From: Planctomycetaceae bacterium
GTDB lineage: Bacteria; Planctomycetota; Phycisphaerae; SM23-33
NCBI GenBank assembly: GCA_021371965.1
Contig: JAJFVE010000155.1
Location: 59,192-123,191 of the forward strand
Length of the DNA stretch: 64,000 nt
Reading direction: 5' to 3'
Shown here: positions 59,897 to 64,000 of the stretch, in pieces
Position numbering within the stretch: the stretch's first letter is position 1
Layout: each line of letters opens with the position of its first letter
The notes under the pieces: model-generated
Told to the model about the DNA's origin: nothing
What the model saw: the letters and a program-made list of their open reading frames with translations, nothing else
Database searches by the model: none
Position numbers and translations under genes: made by a program

Positions 59897-59950
59897 GGTG
59901 GCATAGCCTTTCCAGGCTGCGGAGCCACAGGCTGGAAAGCCTGTGCCACC
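59897..59950. repeat. Long imperfect inverted repeat between convergent genes
   Basis: GGTGGCATAGCCTTTCCAG (59897-59915) pairs with CTGGAAAGCCTGTGCCACC (59932-59950) in a nearly perfect stem, with a loop of about 16 bases. The two genes around it end towards each other, so it can act as a two-way terminator. The shape resembles dispersed palindromic elements in planctomycete genomes. Confidence 0.75.
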
Positions 59951-59956
59951 GCTGCA

Positions 59957-61819
59957 CTAGAGGCTGTTGAGCAGCTTGCGGGCTTCTTTGGCCTCGTCGT
60001 TATCGGGGTGCGACTTGATGAGTTCTTCCAGGGCCGCTTTGGCCTTGTCCCATTGGCCCGATCGAAGGTAGCCCTTTGCCGTCTTGAGCCGCTCGGCCGC
60101 TGAGGGGCCGTCGGCGGGCGCTGCAACGGGAACGGGCGCCGGCGGGGTTGCGGCAGGCGGAGTTGCGGGCGCGGGCGGCGCCGGCGGAACCGGCGGCGGG
60201 GGGGTGGCGCCCGCCGGGGCGTCGGGTACCGTCACACGGTGTTCGGACAGCAGGTCTGAGAGGATAGCCATCGCGTTGCCGGTCTGGTTGAGCGTGATCA
60301 TCGCGCGAATCTTGGCCAGTCTTCCATTTTCAGTATTGGGGTCGGCGCCTTCGCCGTTCTCGCTCCGTAGGATCGCAGTGATGAGTTTGCTCGCCGAGGC
60401 CGCATCGCCGGCGACAATGTACCGCCGCAGCAGCAATAACTCCTCCCCGCGCGAGGGGCCCTGGCCGGCGCTGGCGCCATCGCCCGCCGCCGGCGGCTGC
60501 GCGTCGGGCAGGGCCGGTGTCGCCGGGGTGGCGGGGGTCGCGGGAACCGGTACCGGGGCCGGTCCCTCGGCATTCATCGAGACGTAGTTGGGGGGATAAT
60601 AGTTGCCGAGCATCTGCTCGGTGGCCCGAACGAGCACCAGCAGGTTCCAGCACGTCGCCAGGATCGAGTCCTGCTTGACGACAGGGCCGCCATCAGACCA
60701 CGACCCGTCGCCGCGCTGGGCCAGGCAGATCTGGTTGGCCACCACTTCGTACCAGTCCTGCTTGCCGATCTTCTGCGTCTGCGTCAGCGCGCAGGCGCGT
60801 TCCAGCCCGTACAGATAGTAGGCGTCGGACTGGTAGATCCCGCTACGGTCGAGCCAATCGAATCCGCGTTCGATGGCCAGCTCGGCCGGCGTCTTTCGCT
60901 TGGCCTTGGCGGCCGCTTCATCGGCTTGCTTCTTCGCGTCGACGGCTTCCTTATTTCCGGGGCTGAGGTACGTGCCGGCGATGTCCTCTCGGCTGATCCG
61001 CTTGCCCGTGGCCTGAAGGATGCACACGCCCAGGCACCCGATCCCCGCCGCCGTCATGGGATGCGTGCCGTTTCCGCGGTGCTTGCCGGGGAGTCTGTAG
61101 GTGAACCCGCCGTCGCTGTTCTGCATGTTGATAAGAAACCCAGCGGCCTTGAGCCAGGTCGTCTTGGGCACGGCGATCTTGTTGCGAGAGACCGCCCACA
61201 GACCCAGCACAGCGTATTGGGTATTGGACAAGTCCTGATTTCCGTCGCCGCGTTTGTATCCCCAGCCGCCGTTGTCGGCCTGGGCATTGACGATCGTGGT
61301 GCCCAGGTTGGCCATCGCCGTGACGTACAATCGCTTGTGCACGCGCTTGCCGAAATCGTCGGTGTCCTCGCAGAGGCTGTCCAGCGCCAGCAGCATGATG
61401 CCGCAGTTGTACACCGCGTGCTTGTCCCAGTCGCGGCTATCCAGCCCCGCGTAGCGCATCATGAATGGCAGCAGGGCCTTGATGGCCGGGTCCGTCTTTG
61501 TCGCGCCGCACTTTCGCAGCGTCAGCAGGCACAGCGAAGCGCATCCGGGCTCGTTGCGATACTGCGTGTTGCCGAATCCGCCGTCGGCCCCTTGCTGGCT
61601 GCGCAGATACGCCGCCCCTTTCGTGATGGCCTCGTTCACGCGCCGCTGAAGATCCGTCAGGCCTTGTCCTTGCAGCACCTGTCCGGCCCCGGGCGCCGGA
61701 CCGGCTCCCGCAGGCGCCTGCCCTGACGCCGCGCCCGTCACGCACGCCGGCACCAGCGCGGCGCAGAAGGCGGCGATGGATAACCAGGAGCGTTTTGCGA
61801 GTTGACCGCGCGCATTCAT
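59957..61819 (-). CDS. Secreted prenyltransferase/squalene-oxidase-repeat protein with TPR tail
   Basis: 620 residues from the minus-strand ATG at 61819 with AAGGAAG upstream. Signal peptide SWLSIAAFCAALVPACVTGAAS, then repeats with the QGADGGFGNTQY / DNGGWGYKRGDGNQDL / NSDGGFTYRLPGKH / RGDGSWSDGG beta-alpha pattern of the alpha/alpha-toroid prenyltransferase and squalene cyclase superfamily, typical of planctomycete secreted proteins of unknown role. A Pro/Ala-rich linker (about 470-490) and a C-terminal TPR-like part (LKTAKGYLRSGQWDKAKAALEEL) follow. No QW catalytic DXDD motif for cyclisation is visible. Confidence 0.8.
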   Translation of the reverse strand: MNARGQLAKRSWLSIAAFCAALVPACVTGAASGQAPAGAGPAPGAGQVLQGQGLTDLQRRVNEAITKGAAYLRSQQGADGGFGNTQYRNEPGCASLCLLTLRKCGATKTDPAIKALLPFMMRYAGLDSRDWDKHAVYNCGIMLLALDSLCEDTDDFGKRVHKRLYVTAMANLGTTIVNAQADNGGWGYKRGDGNQDLSNTQYAVLGLWAVSRNKIAVPKTTWLKAAGFLINMQNSDGGFTYRLPGKHRGNGTHPMTAAGIGCLGVCILQATGKRISREDIAGTYLSPGNKEAVDAKKQADEAAAKAKRKTPAELAIERGFDWLDRSGIYQSDAYYLYGLERACALTQTQKIGKQDWYEVVANQICLAQRGDGSWSDGGPVVKQDSILATCWNLLVLVRATEQMLGNYYPPNYVSMNAEGPAPVPVPATPATPATPALPDAQPPAAGDGASAGQGPSRGEELLLLRRYIVAGDAASASKLITAILRSENGEGADPNTENGRLAKIRAMITLNQTGNAMAILSDLLSEHRVTVPDAPAGATPPPPVPPAPPAPATPPAATPPAPVPVAAPADGPSAAERLKTAKGYLRSGQWDKAKAALEELIKSHPDNDEAKEARKLLNSL

Positions 61820-61899
61820 ATGAGCTTCCTTTGCAGCCGACACAAGTAAACAGCGGCCGCAGGGGCTTTGCCAGAAGAATTATATTGGAGCCGCCGCCC

Positions 61900-62991
61900 T
61901 TATGGAAGGGGACTCGCCGGCGGAGCGGGCGGGGCCAGCGGCGCGGATGCGGGCTGGGTCGCCGGGGCCTCGCGGGCCTGCAGTTCCCCCTGGAGTGCGG
62001 CGATGCGCTTGGTGGCGAAATCGATATTGCCGCCGTCGTAAGGGTCGCGCTTGAGGGCTTCCTGATATAGCTCGACGGCTTTTTCGGCGCTGTGCAGGCG
62101 GATGTCCCACAGGACTGCCGCCTGGTAGCTGGCCGTTTCCTGGATGCCCGGGTCCCACTCGACGGCCCGCTCGTACCAGGTGGCCGCGCGGTAATTCTCC
62201 TGGAAGTATTCCTTATAGATCTCGGCGATATAGAACGCTGCCATCGGCAGGCGCACCGAGTTGGGGAAGCGGGCGATGAGTTCCTTGAACAGCTCCAGCG
62301 ACTGCCGCTGGCGGGTGTAGTCTGCCCCGAGCGTGAAGACGATCAGGCCCTTATTCTGCTGGTGCAGCGCCAGGGCGCGGAAGAACAACTCGTCGGCCTC
62401 GGGCGAGAACTTGTCGCACTTGCGCTTGGCGGGCGGCACCTCGGCGCTGATGTAATACATGTACGTGCGGATCGGGTCCAGCCGCTGCTGCATATTGGCG
62501 ATGACCTTGGCCTTGTACGCCATCCCGTTCTGCTGGTAGTACGTCAGCAGGTCGCTGACCGCCTTGATGTACGCGGCCCGGCCGGACAACGCGTCCTCGA
62601 CCAGCACGTTTTCCGTCGCCGCTCCGGGTCGGTCAGCCGGCGGCAGGATCGAGGGTAGGCCGGCCCATTCCCAGGGCCGCACCTGCGCCAAGTTGGCCAG
62701 CTCGCGATTGGCCCACTCGAGCTTGACGAGGTTGCCGAACTGCTGGTAGTAGTCGCGCAGCTTTGTCAGACGCGAGTTGTACTCCAGCCGCGCCGCCTCG
62801 ACAGCCGTGGCCGCGGCGCGCTCACGCGGATTATCCGCCGCGACGGTCATGGCCTTGAGCGGCATGGAGACGATGTTCTGCCGCGGCGGCGCCGGCGGGC
62901 GGTCGCCACAGCCGCAGAGAAAGATCACCGCGCCGACGAGGCTGCAACCGGCGGCCGCCAGACTCACACGCACATTCGCTACGTTGACCAT
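61900..62991 (-). CDS. TPR-containing lipoprotein
   Basis: 363 residues from the minus-strand ATG at 62991 with GAGGAG upstream. Signal peptide and lipobox end at LCGC (about residues 27-30), then PPAPPRQ and an all-helical body with TPR-type pairs (AVELYQEALKRDP, AATWYERAVEWDPG). Membrane-anchored scaffold for protein interactions. Transcribed together with the repeat-protein gene; the two may be functionally linked. Confidence 0.75.
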   Translation of the reverse strand: MVNVANVRVSLAAAGCSLVGAVIFLCGCGDRPPAPPRQNIVSMPLKAMTVAADNPRERAAATAVEAARLEYNSRLTKLRDYYQQFGNLVKLEWANRELANLAQVRPWEWAGLPSILPPADRPGAATENVLVEDALSGRAAYIKAVSDLLTYYQQNGMAYKAKVIANMQQRLDPIRTYMYYISAEVPPAKRKCDKFSPEADELFFRALALHQQNKGLIVFTLGADYTRQRQSLELFKELIARFPNSVRLPMAAFYIAEIYKEYFQENYRAATWYERAVEWDPGIQETASYQAAVLWDIRLHSAEKAVELYQEALKRDPYDGGNIDFATKRIAALQGELQAREAPATQPASAPLAPPAPPASPLP

Positions 62992-63662
62992 CGGAGGCTC
63001 CTCAAGTGTAACACGCGCAGCGTCGCCGGAGCCCGCTCCCAAGACGCCCGCGCAGAATCTTCTATCTTCATCGGCAAGGCCGTGCGTTGGGGTTGTGGGA
63101 AAAAAGCTTACCACAGAGGCTCGTGAACGACCAGATGCTCCGGCAGGAAGATCCAGTCGCTCACAGAGCGGAGGAAAGAGTCAGTAGCGACGATGGCATG
63201 GCGACACGCGCAGCGGGTCGCCATGGGCAACGGGTGACGCCCGCGCTGGGAAACAACTTTGCCACAGAGGGCACAAAGACCACAAAGAGTTTCCAACAGT
63301 CGAGCCGCCGTCTTCCACATCACGGCCACAGGCTTGCACTTTGTTGTACTTTTCACAGCACTTTGCACGGAGCGTTCGACCTCTGCGGTGAAACCATCCG
63401 GGCTAAATAGGAATAAACCAGGTTTGGGTGTGTTTTAGGCTCATTTTGGGTGCATTTTCAAAGCGTTTTGGCTTTTGAACCGGTGAAAAGGGTACGAATT
63501 GAAATGCCGTTCTTCCCGCGGGTGACCATCCAATCATCCGCCTTCGCCCTGCGAGCTACGGCGGGACAAGTCCATCCATCCATCCGACTGATTTTTCTCT
63601 CTGCCCCCTCTGTGCCTCTGTGGTAGAGTTTTCTCCCCTAACGCCATCAACAGGAGAAAATC
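62992..63662. other. 671-base intergenic stretch, no gene found
   Basis: Open frames here (for example 63087-63410 and 63108-63368) are short and have no protein-like composition. The stretch contains three related copies of an ACCACAGAGG/CACAGAGGG word: 63111-63120 (direct), 63259-63290 (direct, with an extension CACAAAGACCACAAAGAG) and 63605-63634 (as the reverse complement). It must hold promoters for the genes on both sides. Confidence 0.55.
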
Positions 63663-64000
63663 ATGGCACGCAAGACTGCTGCGAAGAAGGCTGCATCGGC
63701 CGCCAGGAAACCGTCGATCCCCGACGCGCACGGCGACTACTCGTGGTTTAACGATGCGCGATTCGGCATGTTCATTCACTGGGGTCTCTACGCCATGCCG
63801 GCGCGGCATGAGTGGGTCAAGCACGTCGAGCAGATCTCGACGGCCGACTACGCCAAGTACTACACCCGCTTCGATCCGGACCTGTACAATCCCAAGGCCT
63901 GGGCCAAGGCCGCCCGCGAAGCGGGGATGAAGTACTTCTGCATCACCACCAAGCACCACGAGGGCTTCTGCCTCTGGGACAGCAAGTACACCGACTACAA
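63663..64000 (+). CDS. Alpha-L-fucosidase (GH29), N-terminal part, cut by the window edge
   Basis: Starts at ATG 63663 with AGGAG ahead; 112 residues lie inside the window. WFNDARFGMFIHWGLYAMPA and KYFCITTKHHEGFCLWDSKYT are hallmark N-terminal blocks of GH29 fucosidases (the His-Trp and His-His pairs line the fucose pocket). The first 20 residues are a Lys/Ala-rich basic segment (MARKTAAKKAASAARKPS), not a signal peptide. Confidence 0.85.
   Translation, partial: MARKTAAKKAASAARKPSIPDAHGDYSWFNDARFGMFIHWGLYAMPARHEWVKHVEQISTADYAKYYTRFDPDLYNPKAWAKAAREAGMKYFCITTKHHEGFCLWDSKYTDY

Noticed and set aside
1..64000. CRISPR array
   Set aside because: No array of regularly spaced 20-40 base direct repeats is visible; the only short repeats are those listed.

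Overview
The window looks like a chromosomal segment of a GC-rich bacterium, most likely a planctomycete (Phycisphaerae-like). The reasons are circumstantial: a secreted prenyltransferase/squalene-cyclase-repeat protein next to a TPR lipoprotein, an alpha-L-fucosidase (GH29) start, a large sulfotransferase/radical-SAM glycan cluster, and short inverted-repeat elements of a kind I associate with planctomycete genomes. No 16S or other marker is present, so the assignment is tentative.

Region 1 (1-9330) is the tail half of a prophage or phage-derived element, all on the + strand except one inserted gene: neck/structural proteins, an HK97-gp10-like protein, tail tube, tail assembly chaperone with an out-of-frame extension, lipoprotein, holin-like protein, tape measure and two distal tail proteins. 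Head, packaging, lysogeny and integrase genes are not in the window. A reverse-strand cargo gene (5052-5411) sits just before the tape measure gene.

Region 2 (9674-25824) is the most interesting part: a tightly coupled nine-gene operon of visibly lower GC. Its order is DUF4007 protein, AAA-type ATPase, PAPS-reductase-family protein (BrxP-like), second DUF4007 protein, small unknown protein, giant ATPase (BrxC position), PglZ, BrxL-like AAA+ protein without a Lon protease domain, and NifS/DndA-type cysteine desulfurase. It combines a type 4 BREX core (brxP-brxC-pglZ-brxL) with its own sulfur supply, and has no DNA methyltransferase or recognisable restriction nuclease. The simplest reading is a phosphorothioation-based anti-phage system. 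On the opposite strand lie a HEPN-domain gene and a WYL-type regulator (25887-27596), plausible accessory and control genes. An ARPP-1-type protein (27773) and a receiver-like/winged-helix regulator (28862) follow, then an AT-rich control region holding a perfect 14-bp palindrome, a sigma70-type promoter and a tRNA 3'-end-like remnant.

Region 3 (29874-57961) is a surface glycan locus made of two converging gene trains. The + strand train encodes an ABC exporter (Wzm/Wzt-like), a sulfotransferase, cobalamin-binding radical SAM enzymes, glycosyltransferases, SDR/epimerase enzymes, an orphan E1 alpha/beta TPP enzyme pair and an RfbH/E1-type DegT dehydratase with His replacing the PLP lysine and a four-cysteine cluster. 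The - strand train encodes a third radical SAM enzyme, two large paralogous membrane proteins, a methyltransferase-GT2 fusion, two methyltransferases, a nucleotidyltransferase and a GHMP sugar kinase. Together they suggest an exported glycan carrying unusual (heptose-like, deoxygenated, perhaps two-carbon branched) and sulfated sugars.

Region 4 (58258-64000) holds chromosomal genes: a coiled-coil/HTH protein, a small Cys-rich protein overlapping a XerC/D-type recombinase, the secreted repeat protein, the TPR lipoprotein, and the truncated start of an alpha-L-fucosidase.
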